Of a stretch of 64,000 bases of DNA, positions 44,689 through 53,924 are shown in pieces; the stretch's first letter is position 1, and each line of letters opens with the position of its first letter. Location of the stretch: contig NZ_NJER01000001.1 in NCBI RefSeq assembly GCF_002753895.1, positions 930,001-994,000 on the forward strand, given 5' to 3'. A program made the translations under genes and the position numbers. The notes under the pieces were generated by a model. It worked only from the letters and a program-made list of their open reading frames with translations, was not told where the DNA came from and did not search any database. The DNA comes from Halobacteriovorax sp. JY17 (GTDB lineage Bacteria > Bdellovibrionota > Bacteriovoracia > Bacteriovoracales > Bacteriovoracaceae).

Positions 44689-46515
44689 TTATCTATCGTC
44701 TAATGCCATTGCCATTTTAGACTTCTTCATTCTATCTGCTAAGTCATTCCCCGTTCTAAAAATTAAATGAACAGGAGTGTTGTACAACTTAAACCCAGAC
44801 CTAATCGCATTGACAAGGTATCTTCTATAATGCTCAGGAATACCTTGAGACTTATTCGTAAACATAAGAAATGTTGGAGGCCCAGATTTAATCATCGAAG
44901 TATACTTCACCTTAAATCTCTTCGCCCCATGACTCTTGGCAATAACAGGATTTCTCTCAACGAGATCAAAAACGTATCTATTTAGCTCACCAGTAGGAAT
45001 ACTCTTACTTCTAACTAAGATGGTCTTCTTAATAGACTCTCTTAATTGCTTAATTCCTTTATTTTGCTTCGCTGAGATTGTAATGAGATCACAAAAATCT
45101 AACCAAGGAACATCACGTCTTAAATTTTCTAGCCAATCTCTCTTCGCTTTCTCATCTGGAAGCTCAGCTTTCATGAGATCCATTTTATTAAGAGCAACGA
45201 CAACAGACTTCCCTTTTTCAAGAGAGATATCAATGAGACGTCTATCTTGGTGACCGATTCCGTTTGTTGCATCAACCATCACAACGACAACATCAGACTC
45301 TGTGATACTTCTTAGAGAGCGATAAACTGATTGAGATTCGATAAATCCACTAACGGTCTTCTGTCTTCTTATCCCTGCCGTATCAACGATATGAATTGAA
45401 CGCCAAAAACTTCCTTCGTCTTCTTCAATATTGCTTTCAACTTCTTCTGCTTCAAGAGAATCTTCTTCTTCTTCAGCAAAGACTTGTTCAAAGTTCTTCT
45501 CAAAAGATTCGCTCTTTTGGTTTTCAAGCTCTTCAGTCACAAGACTTGTAAGTTCATAGTCCACCTCAAAGTGTTCCATTCCAACATTCTTGTCATCATC
45601 TTCTTCAATTGCATAAGCATCAACCATTTGTTGATAAACATCTGCATTATTTCTTCTAAACTCTTCGTACTGACGAAAGAGCATTCCATCATTTGATGAT
45701 AGGCCCTGATCTTCTTCAAGAATCTTAGCATCATGCCCAAAGTAGAGATCAAAGAACCCTTCAATTGGATCGACTGTTGTTCCTGCAATATCACTAACGA
45801 GAGCTCTCTCTGAACCAACAAGTAAATTTAAAAGAGTTGATTTTCCTGCATTAGGTGCACCAATAAGAGCAATCTTTGCTACAACTTCTTCTCTTGGAGT
45901 TACACCTTTAGAGATTTCAGGAGCATTCTTCAGCTTCTCTTTAGAAAATTCATGTGACATTGTCTGAATTTTTTCTTTTAAAAGTGTTACCCCACGTCCG
46001 TGAGTAGCACTTGTTGTAAAGAGTTCATCACCATTAATTCCTAGTGAATAGAAATCAACTTCCTCACCCATTTGCTTATCAGTATCGTACTTATTAGCAA
46101 CTACAAGGAAAGGTTTCTTTGTCGTTCTAATATAATCTGCAATAGTTCTATCAAAAGGAAGTGCTCCCTCTCTAACGTCTACTACAAATAAAACAAGGTC
46201 TGATTCCTGAATCGCCATACGAGCGTGATCAGTCATAATATTGAAGAACTTATTTGCATTCTGCTCTTCAGTATTCTTTCCTCTCTCATCGATTCTCTCA
46301 GGATAGAAACCTCCTGTATCAACTAAGATAACGTCGGCCGGCGCAATAGCATGAAGATCATCAATTGTTGTGATCCCATAATGTCTATCTCTAGTTACAC
46401 CTGGCTGATCATGAGTGATCGCTTTATGTTGTTTTTGCATTATTCGGTTAAAGAGCGAACTCTTTCCCACATTTGGTCTACCGATTAATGACACTACCAT
46501 TGATCTGTTTTTCAT
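44689..46515 (-). CDS. der: GTPase Der (EngA) with large acidic insertion
   Basis: 608 residues. The first GTPase domain has GRPNVGKSS (residues 12-20), DTGGF and NKYD. The second has GAPNAGKST (about 219-227), DTAGI (378-382) and NKMD; a KH-like domain ends the protein. Usual Der is about 440-490 residues. An extra segment of about 110 residues lies between the second-domain switch I (GTTVDP) and DTAG, at about 261-371. It is very acidic and full of Glu and Asp. Der acts in 50S ribosome assembly. It follows era by 9 bases in the rnc-era-der operon. Confidence 0.93.
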   Translation of the reverse strand: MKNRSMVVSLIGRPNVGKSSLFNRIMQKQHKAITHDQPGVTRDRHYGITTIDDLHAIAPADVILVDTGGFYPERIDERGKNTEEQNANKFFNIMTDHARMAIQESDLVLFVVDVREGALPFDRTIADYIRTTKKPFLVVANKYDTDKQMGEEVDFYSLGINGDELFTTSATHGRGVTLLKEKIQTMSHEFSKEKLKNAPEISKGVTPREEVVAKIALIGAPNAGKSTLLNLLVGSERALVSDIAGTTVDPIEGFFDLYFGHDAKILEEDQGLSSNDGMLFRQYEEFRRNNADVYQQMVDAYAIEEDDDKNVGMEHFEVDYELTSLVTEELENQKSESFEKNFEQVFAEEEEDSLEAEEVESNIEEDEGSFWRSIHIVDTAGIRRQKTVSGFIESQSVYRSLRSITESDVVVVMVDATNGIGHQDRRLIDISLEKGKSVVVALNKMDLMKAELPDEKAKRDWLENLRRDVPWLDFCDLITISAKQNKGIKQLRESIKKTILVRSKSIPTGELNRYVFDLVERNPVIAKSHGAKRFKVKYTSMIKSGPPTFLMFTNKSQGIPEHYRRYLVNAIRSGFKLYNTPVHLIFRTGNDLADRMKKSKMAMALDDR

Positions 46516-46524
46516 AATAATTTC

Positions 46525-47505
46525 CTATCTACTACGCCATACTCTGTTAGAATCCTTCGCTCTTGGAAGACCAATTTCTTCTAAGATAAGGTTATTCTTC
46601 ATCCACTTAGGAGAAACTTTAACGTGAAGATTCAAGTGAACTTGTCCACCGACCATCGCTTCAATTTTCTTTCTTGAGCGTGTACCAATTTCTTTTATCA
46701 TTCCGCCTTTTGTCCCAACAACGATTGCTCTTTGCGATGGGCGGTTAACAAGAATCGAAGCAGAGATATGTGACTTTACCTTTGGATTCTCTTCACCGTG
46801 CTTAGGCTTCATGTCTTTATATTCATCAATAACTACAGCAAGCTCATATGGAAGTTCAGCATTGAGTAATTCAAACGCTTGTTCTCTAATATATTCAGTC
46901 GCAAAGAATCTTTGATTCTTATTAGATACTGAACCATCGTCATAGTAATGAGGACCTGGTTGAGCTTCATCTACTAAGAGACCTGTAAGCTTGTGCATAT
47001 TTGTTCCATCTTTAGTTGAAACAACAATTCCTCTTTCAATCTCTGGCATGATCTCTTGCATCTTATCCATAACAAGTGAGAGAGGAAGCTCTTGGTAATT
47101 CTCAACACGGTCGCACTTATTAAAAATGATCCATGTCTTTTCAAATTTCTCACTTTCCATATTGTCTTTAAAGTCTTGAAGCTGTCCAAGAACTGGTCTT
47201 GTTAAATCAATTAAAAGTAAGTTTAAATCAGCACCATCAACACCTTCTCTCGCTTGCTCATTTAATCTCTTATTTAATTCTTGATTAGTCTTATGCAGAC
47301 CCGGAGTATCAACTAAAACAATTTCAGTACGATCAACTGTGAATACACAGTGAATCTTATTTCTCGTTGTTTGAGCCTTGCTCGTTACAACAGAAAGATC
47401 CATTCCTAGTAAGTAATTTACTATCGAACTCTTTCCAACATTTGGTGCCCCAAGAACGGCAACCATAATAGTCTTATTGTCTGGGTGTTGATGCTCAATT
47501 AACAT
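46525..47505 (-). CDS. era: GTPase Era
   Basis: 326 residues. G1 GAPNVGKSS (residues 19-27), G3 DTPGLHK, and G4 NKCD precede a C-terminal KH domain (about 240-326). The protein binds the 3' end of 16S rRNA and helps 30S assembly. The gene overlaps rnc by 11 bases and precedes der by 9, so rnc-era-der is one unit. The ribosome site AAAGGAG is present. The N-terminus has 16 residues before the first beta strand; otherwise the length is close to normal (about 300). Confidence 0.95.
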   Translation of the reverse strand: MLIEHQHPDNKTIMVAVLGAPNVGKSSIVNYLLGMDLSVVTSKAQTTRNKIHCVFTVDRTEIVLVDTPGLHKTNQELNKRLNEQAREGVDGADLNLLLIDLTRPVLGQLQDFKDNMESEKFEKTWIIFNKCDRVENYQELPLSLVMDKMQEIMPEIERGIVVSTKDGTNMHKLTGLLVDEAQPGPHYYDDGSVSNKNQRFFATEYIREQAFELLNAELPYELAVVIDEYKDMKPKHGEENPKVKSHISASILVNRPSQRAIVVGTKGGMIKEIGTRSRKKIEAMVGGQVHLNLHVKVSPKWMKNNLILEEIGLPRAKDSNRVWRSR

Positions 47506-48334
47506 GTGTGCTCCTTTTCGCGTTTTTATTTATTTCTTCTATTAATTTCTTTGCTAAACTTTGTTCACCTTTTTTCTTCGAAGAGAACTCTCCGGAGGCA
47601 GAGAATCTATCCTCCACTGTCGCGACGACTTCGAAGTGTCCATTTGAAAGTTGTGTCGACTTATATACAGGGAGACATTTATAGAGAGACATCGTTAATT
47701 CTTGAAGTCTCGTCTTTCCATCAAAGTCGAATAAATTCTCTTGATCGAAGAATTTTGTATTATTATTTTTTTCAAATTTTGAAATGATTTCGCTAAAACT
47801 CTTCTTGGCCTGTTCAAAAGAAGAGTCTTTATAAATTGCTCCGATAATACTTTCAAAAACATCACAGAGAATTGAGCTTCTCGTATGGCCCTGATTTTGG
47901 AGTTCACCTTTTCCAAGAAGGATCATTTTCTCTAGTGAAATACTACTCGCAAGATTCCCTAGACTCTGTTCATTAACAAGGGACGCTCTAAGCTTAGAAA
48001 GTTGTCCTTCAGCAAGAGTTGGAAATTTTTCTTGTAAAGAATCAGTGACAATTAGTCCAAGGACACTGTCTCCAAGAAACTCTAAGCGCTCATAAGACTT
48101 CGTAGAGTCGCCTAATTTTTCATGACCAAATGAAGAATGAGCAAGGGCCTCTATAAGTAATGATTGATTTTTAAATTTATGGGAGATATTTTCTTGAAGA
48201 GTAAGAAGTAATTGGTGACTCTCTAATACAGCACTTAAGTCTGAAAACTTATCAAAATTCTCGCTGGAATTATCGTGCATAAAAACAGCAGACAAAGTCT
48301 CGTTCGTATTAAAGGTCATCGGTTTCTCACTCAT
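47495..48334 (-). CDS. rnc: Ribonuclease III
   Basis: 279 residues if the ATG at 48334 is used. A TTG 45 bases upstream gives an extended N-terminus, and no strong ribosome site decides between them. The RNase III signature ERLEFLGDSVL, with the catalytic acids, and the second acidic site DVFESIIGAIY are in the first half. A double-stranded RNA-binding domain (about 205-270) ends the protein. The N-terminal extension before the catalytic domain (about 50 residues) is longer than usual. It processes rRNA and cleaves duplex RNA. Confidence 0.93.
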   Translation of the reverse strand: MSEKPMTFNTNETLSAVFMHDNSSENFDKFSDLSAVLESHQLLLTLQENISHKFKNQSLLIEALAHSSFGHEKLGDSTKSYERLEFLGDSVLGLIVTDSLQEKFPTLAEGQLSKLRASLVNEQSLGNLASSISLEKMILLGKGELQNQGHTRSSILCDVFESIIGAIYKDSSFEQAKKSFSEIISKFEKNNNTKFFDQENLFDFDGKTRLQELTMSLYKCLPVYKSTQLSNGHFEVVATVEDRFSASGEFSSKKKGEQSLAKKLIEEINKNAKRSTHVN

Positions 48335-48460
48335 ATTCAAATTTGGCTTATAAATAGCAAATAAGCTGATTGATTTCAATAGTTTTGAAAATATTAACTT
48401 AATTTCACCCTTTATTAATTCTGAGTGAACTTTTTATAGATGATGACAGAATCCTGCCAC

Positions 48461-48505
48461 CAACAAAAAAACTCGACTTAAGCAATTTTGAATACTTAAG
48501 TCGAG
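48461..48505 (-). terminator. Rho-independent terminator of the Cys-repeat gene
   Basis: A perfect 11-bp stem, CTCGACTTAAG and CTTAAGTCGAG with a 12-base loop, lies at 48472-48505. On the minus strand it is followed by seven T residues (TTTTTTTGTTG). It ends the gene at 48560. Confidence 0.88.
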
Positions 48506-48559
48506 CCATATAGTGATTAAATCTTATTTGACGGTGTGGGTGTCAGGACAAGATTCTTA

Positions 48560-49291
48560 TTACTGTATTCCAGAGTCTGCAACACATTGAGCCTGGTAGT
48601 AAGAATTACTAGAAGTAGCTCTACAAGCTGCAATCACGTCAGCAGGAACTTTTCCCTTACCGGCAGAAACAACACATTGACCCGCATAAGAAGTGTTCGA
48701 AATTTTCGCACACTCTTCAACTTGACGAGCATTAGCATTAAATTCACCTGCATCTTCTACACATTCAGAAGCGTAGTATGCGTTATTGATTTTTGCACAA
48801 TTCTCAATAACTTTTGCTCTAACTTGATATTTACGAGCATTTGCCGCGCAATATGAAGAGTAAGAAGAATTCTTAATTAGTCCACAAGCTCTGATGGAAT
48901 CAGCAAGATCAAATCTTGGAGTTCTTGGATTAAGTTGGTCTTGAAGCTCTTGGATCTCACGCTTTAAATCTTGAATCTTAGCGTTCTTATTATCAACTGT
49001 ATTTTCAAGTCTAGTAATTGCTTGATTCGCTTGATTTAGGTCTTGTTGCAATCTTCTCACTTCACCGTTATTTCCCTGATTTCTCAAGTCAACTTGGCAT
49101 TGTGATAAACGAGACTCAGTAGTTGAGAGGATACTCTTCAATGTAACGTTTTCGTCTTTTAAAGTTCTAACATTTTCACGACAATTCTTAAGTCTATCGT
49201 TAGCGTTGATATTCACATCAATATCAAATCTTCCGGCCTGGGCACCAATTGAAATAGTAGCAATTACCATTCCTAGAATTAACTTCTTCAT
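48560..49291 (-). CDS. Exported coiled-coil protein with four Cys-pair repeats
   Basis: 243 residues: a signal peptide (cut near AQAG), a long coiled coil (about residues 33-125, Lys/Glu/Gln/Leu heptads), and four tandem repeats of about 26 residues from 130 to the end. Each repeat has a Cys near its middle and a second Cys about 12-13 later, with a shared Asn/Ser-x-x-Tyr between. Repeat cores are CGLIKNSSYSSYC, CAKINNAYYASEC, CAKISNTSYAGQC and CRATSSNSYYQAQC. The cysteines probably form disulfides within each repeat. No known repeat family is recognised. It is a single gene, with AGAGGAG upstream and its own terminator. Confidence 0.78.
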   Translation of the reverse strand: MKKLILGMVIATISIGAQAGRFDIDVNINANDRLKNCRENVRTLKDENVTLKSILSTTESRLSQCQVDLRNQGNNGEVRRLQQDLNQANQAITRLENTVDNKNAKIQDLKREIQELQDQLNPRTPRFDLADSIRACGLIKNSSYSSYCAANARKYQVRAKVIENCAKINNAYYASECVEDAGEFNANARQVEECAKISNTSYAGQCVVSAGKGKVPADVIAACRATSSNSYYQAQCVADSGIQ

Positions 49292-49436
49292 TTAAACTCC
49301 TCTCTTAGTTCTGTGAACAGCAAAATAACACGATGCAGAAAATTGTAAATATATTTTGTAATTTATACATCCCTGTCATTGGACAAGATAGATTTACCAG
49401 CGCTACAATAAAGGTCTTTTAGAAATAGGAATGAAT

Positions 49437-50417
49437 ATGCAAAAGAATAGATCATATAATGAATTAGATTTAAATGAGCTCCAAAGAGATTTCTTTTTAA
49501 AGCTAAAGTCCATGGGAAGAAGTCAAAATACTCTCAAAAATTATAAGACTGATCTCGATTGCTTCAATCACTACCTATTAAAGAATGATAAAGACACTGA
49601 TATTACAAATTTCAATATGGCCCAAGTACAACTCTATGGAACCTATCTTGAAGAAAAGTATAATTCTGATAACTCAAGAAGAAGACGCGTTCAGGCCCTA
49701 AGAATTTTCTTTGACTACTTAGTCGAGCAAAACTTATTTGAATCAAACCCTGTGAGAAAGCTTCCAACATCTCCTAAGTTTCTAGATATACCAAGACCTA
49801 CTCCATTCATTGATGTAAAAACTCTATGGGTCTCTCTTCTAGAGGAATCGACTTCTAAGAACGAAATGCTCGCTCTGATTGCAAGAAGAAATCAAATCGT
49901 GATGCTTCTTATTTACGGAGCGGGATTAAAAGTTTCAGACTTAAGTAAACTCAAAACAAGTAATATCTTTCTAGATGGGGACTCTCCAAGAGTGCTTATT
50001 AATCATCCAAAGAGAGACCCTTATACAATTCCTCTTCCACCTATTTTTAAGACCGTTTTAGAAGAGTACTTATTAAAACTAAGCGACATGAAAATAAAGT
50101 CTGCCACAAACTTTGATGAGCTTCTCTTTAACGCTAACCCTTATCGTATTCTCTCTGGTTCACTAAGCCCTAGAGGACTAGAGGTTATCTTTGAAGATTA
50201 TAGAAAGAAGCTTCAAATTACTCTGACTCCTAAGGCTCTAAGACAGGCCTGTATTTTTAAATGGCTTACTCAAGATCACAATGAAACGCTGATTAAAGAA
50301 TGGATGGGAGTTGCTCCGACTTATAGTTTAAAACTCTATAAAGAGCATATGCTAAATCATATCTATAATGAAAACTTCTTAGGTGAGCTCTATAAGAATT
50401 ATCTCTCAAAAGACTAA
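49437..50417 (+). CDS. Tyrosine recombinase-like protein with altered catalytic residues
   Basis: 326 residues from the ATG at 49437, preceded by AGGA at good spacing; the ATG six bases earlier lies on top of that site. The N-terminal SAM-like domain (QNTLKNYKTDLDCFNHYL) and the C-terminal catalytic fold resemble XerC/XerD. The usual first Arg (GLRVSE) is Lys in GLKVSD. The HxLR box is KALRQ with Lys in place of His. The LGH box is MGV without His. The last Tyr is kept (KLYKEH). Only the second Arg, the Lys and the Tyr remain, so it may be inactive or structural. No integrase attachment site or mobile-element context is seen. Confidence 0.82.
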   Translation: MQKNRSYNELDLNELQRDFFLKLKSMGRSQNTLKNYKTDLDCFNHYLLKNDKDTDITNFNMAQVQLYGTYLEEKYNSDNSRRRRVQALRIFFDYLVEQNLFESNPVRKLPTSPKFLDIPRPTPFIDVKTLWVSLLEESTSKNEMLALIARRNQIVMLLIYGAGLKVSDLSKLKTSNIFLDGDSPRVLINHPKRDPYTIPLPPIFKTVLEEYLLKLSDMKIKSATNFDELLFNANPYRILSGSLSPRGLEVIFEDYRKKLQITLTPKALRQACIFKWLTQDHNETLIKEWMGVAPTYSLKLYKEHMLNHIYNENFLGELYKNYLSKD

Positions 50418-51256
50418 AGCTTAGGTTTCGCTTTAATTGGTCTATTGCCTACAGGAACGCCTAAGTCTTGATCTAAGTGCCAACGATCCACTTGTAGTTC
50501 ATCTTTTTCGATTCGGTAAAAATCTAGGTCTTCATCGACACCATCAAGTCTTTGAATAAGCTCTTTTTGTAAGACAATCTGATCTTTCTTATTAAGTTGT
50601 AACTCTTCTAGAGCGCGCTGTTTCTTCTTTCTTATTCGCATGATTTCTTTATCATATTCTGCGGCAACCTTTACTTTCTGCTGATTGTAAGACCAAACAA
50701 AGTGGTTCACACTATTGAGTTGCTTAAAGAAACTCTTCTTTCTCTTCAAAAGTATTCCTCTATAAATAGAAGCTTCGCGCACTCTTTCGGCCAAGCGAAA
50801 AGATTTAACGACTAGCACTGTTCCTCTTCTAAAGTACTCACTCTTTCCCCAACAAGGAATTAAATCCTTCACAAAGATAACAAAGTACTTATCTTCCACA
50901 GATCGAACATGGCCTTCACACTTTTCTCTGTCTTTCATACTTGCGATATTAAAAAGAACTTCGTCCCCAGCTCTAAAGAATTTAATATTTCTATTTTCAG
51001 AAGAAATTTTTATAATATTAGAAGTCTTATCTCTATCTGTGACTCTCGCAGAGAACGAAGAGTAATCGAAGTCTTTCTCGTAAAAAGAATCTTCATCCTC
51101 TAACTCTTCAAGCTTAGTAATATCTTGTTGTAATTCCTGTGCTAATTCTTTAGAGAATTTTGAATAATCCACGTAATTCTCCCCACTCACCGCGTAGATT
51201 TGCCATGAAAGGAGAAGTGAAGAAATGAGGAGAAACCACAAAGTAAAAGATTTCAT
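50414..51256 (-). CDS. Exported protein with coiled-coil C-terminus, function unknown
   Basis: 280 residues from the ATG at 51256, which gives a clean signal peptide (cut near IYAV); a start 18 bases upstream only adds a polar tail. The middle holds beta strands with KEKCEGHVR and VKDLIPCWGKSE, possibly an SH3-like or PilZ-like fold. The C-terminal half is a charged coiled coil with runs of Lys and Glu/Gln. The gene overlaps the convergent recombinase-like gene by four bases. No family is recognised. Confidence 0.65.
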   Translation of the reverse strand: MKSFTLWFLLISSLLLSWQIYAVSGENYVDYSKFSKELAQELQQDITKLEELEDEDSFYEKDFDYSSFSARVTDRDKTSNIIKISSENRNIKFFRAGDEVLFNIASMKDREKCEGHVRSVEDKYFVIFVKDLIPCWGKSEYFRRGTVLVVKSFRLAERVREASIYRGILLKRKKSFFKQLNSVNHFVWSYNQQKVKVAAEYDKEIMRIRKKKQRALEELQLNKKDQIVLQKELIQRLDGVDEDLDFYRIEKDELQVDRWHLDQDLGVPVGNRPIKAKPKL

Positions 51257-51382
51257 ATAAGTATTATGACCCATAATAGCAAAAAAATCTTCCTAGGAAG
51301 AGATAACCGATTATCTATTTACTATGAACGGCGACAAAGTTAAACTTGAGCCATAAATTACTGACCAGTTAAGGAGAATATA

Positions 51383-52027
51383 ATGGAAATATTTCTAGAT
51401 ACAGGACTTGTTGAAGAAATTCGTGAAGCCGCAAAATGGGGCGTTATCGATGGAGTTACAACTAACCCAAGTCTTATTGCTAAAACAGGTAGAACTCAAG
51501 AAGACGTTATTAAAGAAATTTGTGAGATCATCGACGGACCAATCTCAGCAGAAGTTATTGCGACTGATGTTGATGGAATGATCAAAGAAGGAAAAGAGCT
51601 TGCAAAAATTCACGATAATGTTGTGATCAAGCTTCCTCTAACAGAGGCCGGAATTACTGCTTGTAAGTGGTTTTCTGACAATGGAATTAAGACAAACGTG
51701 ACTCTTTGTTTCTCAGTAAACCAAGCTTTCCTAGCGGCTAAGAACGGTGCCACTTATATCTCTCCATTCATTGGAAGACTAGATGATATTGGACATGATG
51801 GAATGCAATTAATTGACGAAATCAGAACAGTATATGACAACTATGGTTTCACTACAAAAATCCTTGCGGCTTCAATCAGACACTGCTCTCACGTTAGAGA
51901 TGCCATGATGTGTGGATCTGATGTGGGGACAATGCCAATTAATGTCGTCAAAGCGATGTTTAAGCACCCACTTACAGACAAAGGCCTAGCTCAATTTCTA
52001 GAAGATCACGCAAAAGCAAACTCTTAA
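51383..52027 (+). CDS. tal: Transaldolase (small FSA/TalC type)
   Basis: 214 residues of the short transaldolase subfamily: [31 protein letters not shown] at the N-terminus, VIKLPLT with the Schiff-base Lys (near residue 86), and [12 protein letters not shown] near the C-terminus. It moves a dihydroxyacetone unit between sugar phosphates in the pentose phosphate pathway. Similar proteins act as fructose-6-phosphate aldolase, which cannot be excluded, although the TalC-like form is usual. Ribosome site AAGGAG. It is a single-gene transcript ending in a hairpin. Confidence 0.93.
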   Translation: MEIFLDTGLVEEIREAAKWGVIDGVTTNPSLIAKTGRTQEDVIKEICEIIDGPISAEVIATDVDGMIKEGKELAKIHDNVVIKLPLTEAGITACKWFSDNGIKTNVTLCFSVNQAFLAAKNGATYISPFIGRLDDIGHDGMQLIDEIRTVYDNYGFTTKILAASIRHCSHVRDAMMCGSDVGTMPINVVKAMFKHPLTDKGLAQFLEDHAKANS

Positions 52028-52039
52028 TATCTTAGATAT

Positions 52040-52078
52040 CTGACAAGAAAGCTCTCCTAAAAAGGGCTTTTTTGTCAG
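52040..52078 (+). terminator. Rho-independent terminator of the transaldolase gene
   Basis: A long stem with outer CTGACAA and TTGTCAG and an inner GAAAGCTC pairing with GGGCTTTT (one wobble), including a T run, begins 13 bases after the stop. Confidence 0.75.
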
Positions 52079-52172
52079 GGATTTTCCTAAATTACCTTAT
52101 TCTATAACCGACAAGTTAATGATGGCGCCAGAGCTCATTTGGCCTCTAACTTTAGCTGCAGGATATGGACTC

Positions 52173-53021
52173 ATGAAGAAGCTGCTACTTCTCCTTTCAC
52201 TTTTAATCACTCTCACGAGCTGCAATGGTGGTGGAGGTGGAGAAACTGTATCCCTCGGAGCAAGGGCCCCTGGAAGCGTGGACAATAGTCTCCCTATCCG
52301 CTGGGCAGATTCGGCGCTTCCTCTCAATGTTCATATCTCTAATGACTTTGTCTTTGATCCGGCCCATGAGGTTGCGGGAAGAAATCTCGTAGAGCAAATG
52401 CAGAAAGTCTGGGACGATGGTGTCACAGGAAAAGTTCTCTTCAACTACCCAATCGCGGGTATTCCTTCAAAGAATGGTGATGCTCTTTCAACTTATAAAG
52501 ATGGAGTGCTTGGAATTTACATCACAGCAGATTGGTTTGCCAATATTTCTTCTAGTGCACTGGCCATCACTCAATTCTACGCTTACAAGAAAACAGGTTC
52601 TTCTGGTGAGTACTATGAATTATCTCACGCGGATATTATTGTTAATGATGAAGACTATGAATTTAGTTATGATGCAGCTGTAGTTAACAAATACGATATG
52701 CCTACGGTTATCCTTCATGAACTCGGTCACCTTCTTGGACTCAATCACCAAAGTGATAGCTCAGTAGCGGCCGTCATGCAGCCCTATTTAAGTATCTGGG
52801 AATCGAATAGAGCTCTCTTTAGCAATGATGCCCAGAGAATCAGTGACAATTATACCGACTCGGCACTTAGTACAAGAGGAGGTCTTCTCGCAGCTGCTAG
52901 TTATCAACCGAGTGGAATTCCTGACGGACAAGAACTCCACGGAGTCATTGAATTAATGGCAAGTGGTGAATGTAGACACTTTTACAATGGCAAACTTATT
53001 CGAAGTCATTTTTCTTTTTAA
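52173..53021 (+). CDS. Matrixin-type zinc metalloprotease lipoprotein
   Basis: 282 residues from the ATG at 52173, which starts a lipoprotein signal (LLITLTSC, Cys17). The segment VILHELGHLLGLNHQSD is the full HExxHxxGxxH zinc site of metzincins, and a Met near AAVMQPY gives the Met-turn. A polyglycine run follows the lipidated Cys. The protein should sit in the outer membrane and cut proteins near the surface. It overlaps the convergent anti-sigma gene by 26 bases. The catalytic domain is about 160 residues, the normal size of matrixins. Confidence 0.9.
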   Translation: MKKLLLLLSLLITLTSCNGGGGGETVSLGARAPGSVDNSLPIRWADSALPLNVHISNDFVFDPAHEVAGRNLVEQMQKVWDDGVTGKVLFNYPIAGIPSKNGDALSTYKDGVLGIYITADWFANISSSALAITQFYAYKKTGSSGEYYELSHADIIVNDEDYEFSYDAAVVNKYDMPTVILHELGHLLGLNHQSDSSVAAVMQPYLSIWESNRALFSNDAQRISDNYTDSALSTRGGLLAAASYQPSGIPDGQELHGVIELMASGECRHFYNGKLIRSHFSF

Positions 53022-53256
53022 GATTTTCTAAAACTCTTTCTTCAAGTTCAGAAATTTTCTCTGAGGAAATAGATCGTCTCTTCTTTATGACATCTGTAAA
53101 AGACTTTCCAACTTGTTCAATACTAGCAGTATAGTTTCTGCACTTTACACATATAAAGAGATGCAATTTAAAGTTAACTCTTTCTGCAAAGCTTAAATCA
53201 TCTTTGTGACAAGCAACCTTTGAAATATCTTTACAAGAAAATAATTTAAATTTCAC
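52996..53256 (-). CDS. Putative zinc-finger anti-sigma factor
   Basis: 86 residues starting at GTG (53256), with AAAGGG at the right spacing and a GTGA overlap with the sigma gene stop. The segment from CKDISKVACHKD through ERVNFKLHLFICVKC to RNYTASIE has the H-x3-C-x2-C pattern (His near residue 37) of ZAS/zf-HC2 anti-sigma domains, which hold an ECF sigma factor in the cytoplasm. There is no membrane segment, so it is a soluble type. The partner is the sigma factor directly upstream. Confidence 0.78.
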   Translation of the reverse strand: MKFKLFSCKDISKVACHKDDLSFAERVNFKLHLFICVKCRNYTASIEQVGKSFTDVIKKRRSISSEKISELEERVLENLKKKNDFE

Positions 53257-53834
53257 TTCCCACCCTTTCTCTCTACACACTCTTTAAGTCTCGTTTTTGA
53301 CCGATAAAGAAGCTGTCTTAGATTAGTGTTTGTTATGTTCAGAATGTGACAAATATCTTCGTTTTCTTCTTCATCAACAACTTTTAACTGAAAAACGGCC
53401 TTTTGTAGCTCTGGCAACTTATCCATACACTCTTCAATAATAGTAAGCCCTTGGCTATTCTCCAAGACTTTCTCAGGACTCGTAGGCCACCCCTCACTCC
53501 AATGTCCACTCTCCTCAAAACGAGACTCCATAATCTCTTCAATAGGGTCGGTCTTAGCGTATTTAAGGTTCGCTCTTCTAAGCTCACTGACTTTATTGTA
53601 GAGAATTCCAAAGAGAAAAGTTCTGATATGACTTCTGCCTTCAAACTTTGAAACGACTTCAAAGAAAGTCATCCATGTGGAGTGGGCCACATCATTAGAT
53701 TGCTCCTCAGATAGGCCCATTCCTAGAGCGGCCTTAAAAAGATGAGACGTATAAGCGCGCACAAGACTCTCTCGTGCTTTTGAGTCACCTCTTCTTATAC
53801 TCTCTATGAATTTAGGGTCTGAAAAGTTGTGCAA
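53253..53834 (-). CDS. ECF-type RNA polymerase sigma factor
   Basis: 193 residues starting at TTG (53834), with GGAAG six bases upstream; no ATG lies in front. Region 2 (VVSKFEGRSHIRTFLFGILYNKVSELRR) and region 4 (LPELQKAVFQLKVVDEEENEDICHILNITNTNLRQLLYRSKTRLKEC) are those of the ECF class. The loop between them is long and acidic. It would direct RNA polymerase to a stress or envelope regulon. It is divergent from the DUF547/radical SAM pair, with about 90 bases between, and coupled to its anti-sigma factor. Confidence 0.9.
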   Translation of the reverse strand: MHNFSDPKFIESIRRGDSKARESLVRAYTSHLFKAALGMGLSEEQSNDVAHSTWMTFFEVVSKFEGRSHIRTFLFGILYNKVSELRRANLKYAKTDPIEEIMESRFEESGHWSEGWPTSPEKVLENSQGLTIIEECMDKLPELQKAVFQLKVVDEEENEDICHILNITNTNLRQLLYRSKTRLKECVERKGGK

Positions 53835-53924
53835 AACTATCTTCCGTTGTACTTTTTAATAATTCTAAATGAATATCATGTATAATTCTAGGTAAACTAT
53901 TATTCTCTTCTTATGAGGAATGAC

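Noticed and set aside
49437-50417. Possible integrase of a genomic island
   Set aside because: No direct repeats, tRNA gene or phage-like neighbours are seen, and the catalytic residues are altered, so no island is claimed.
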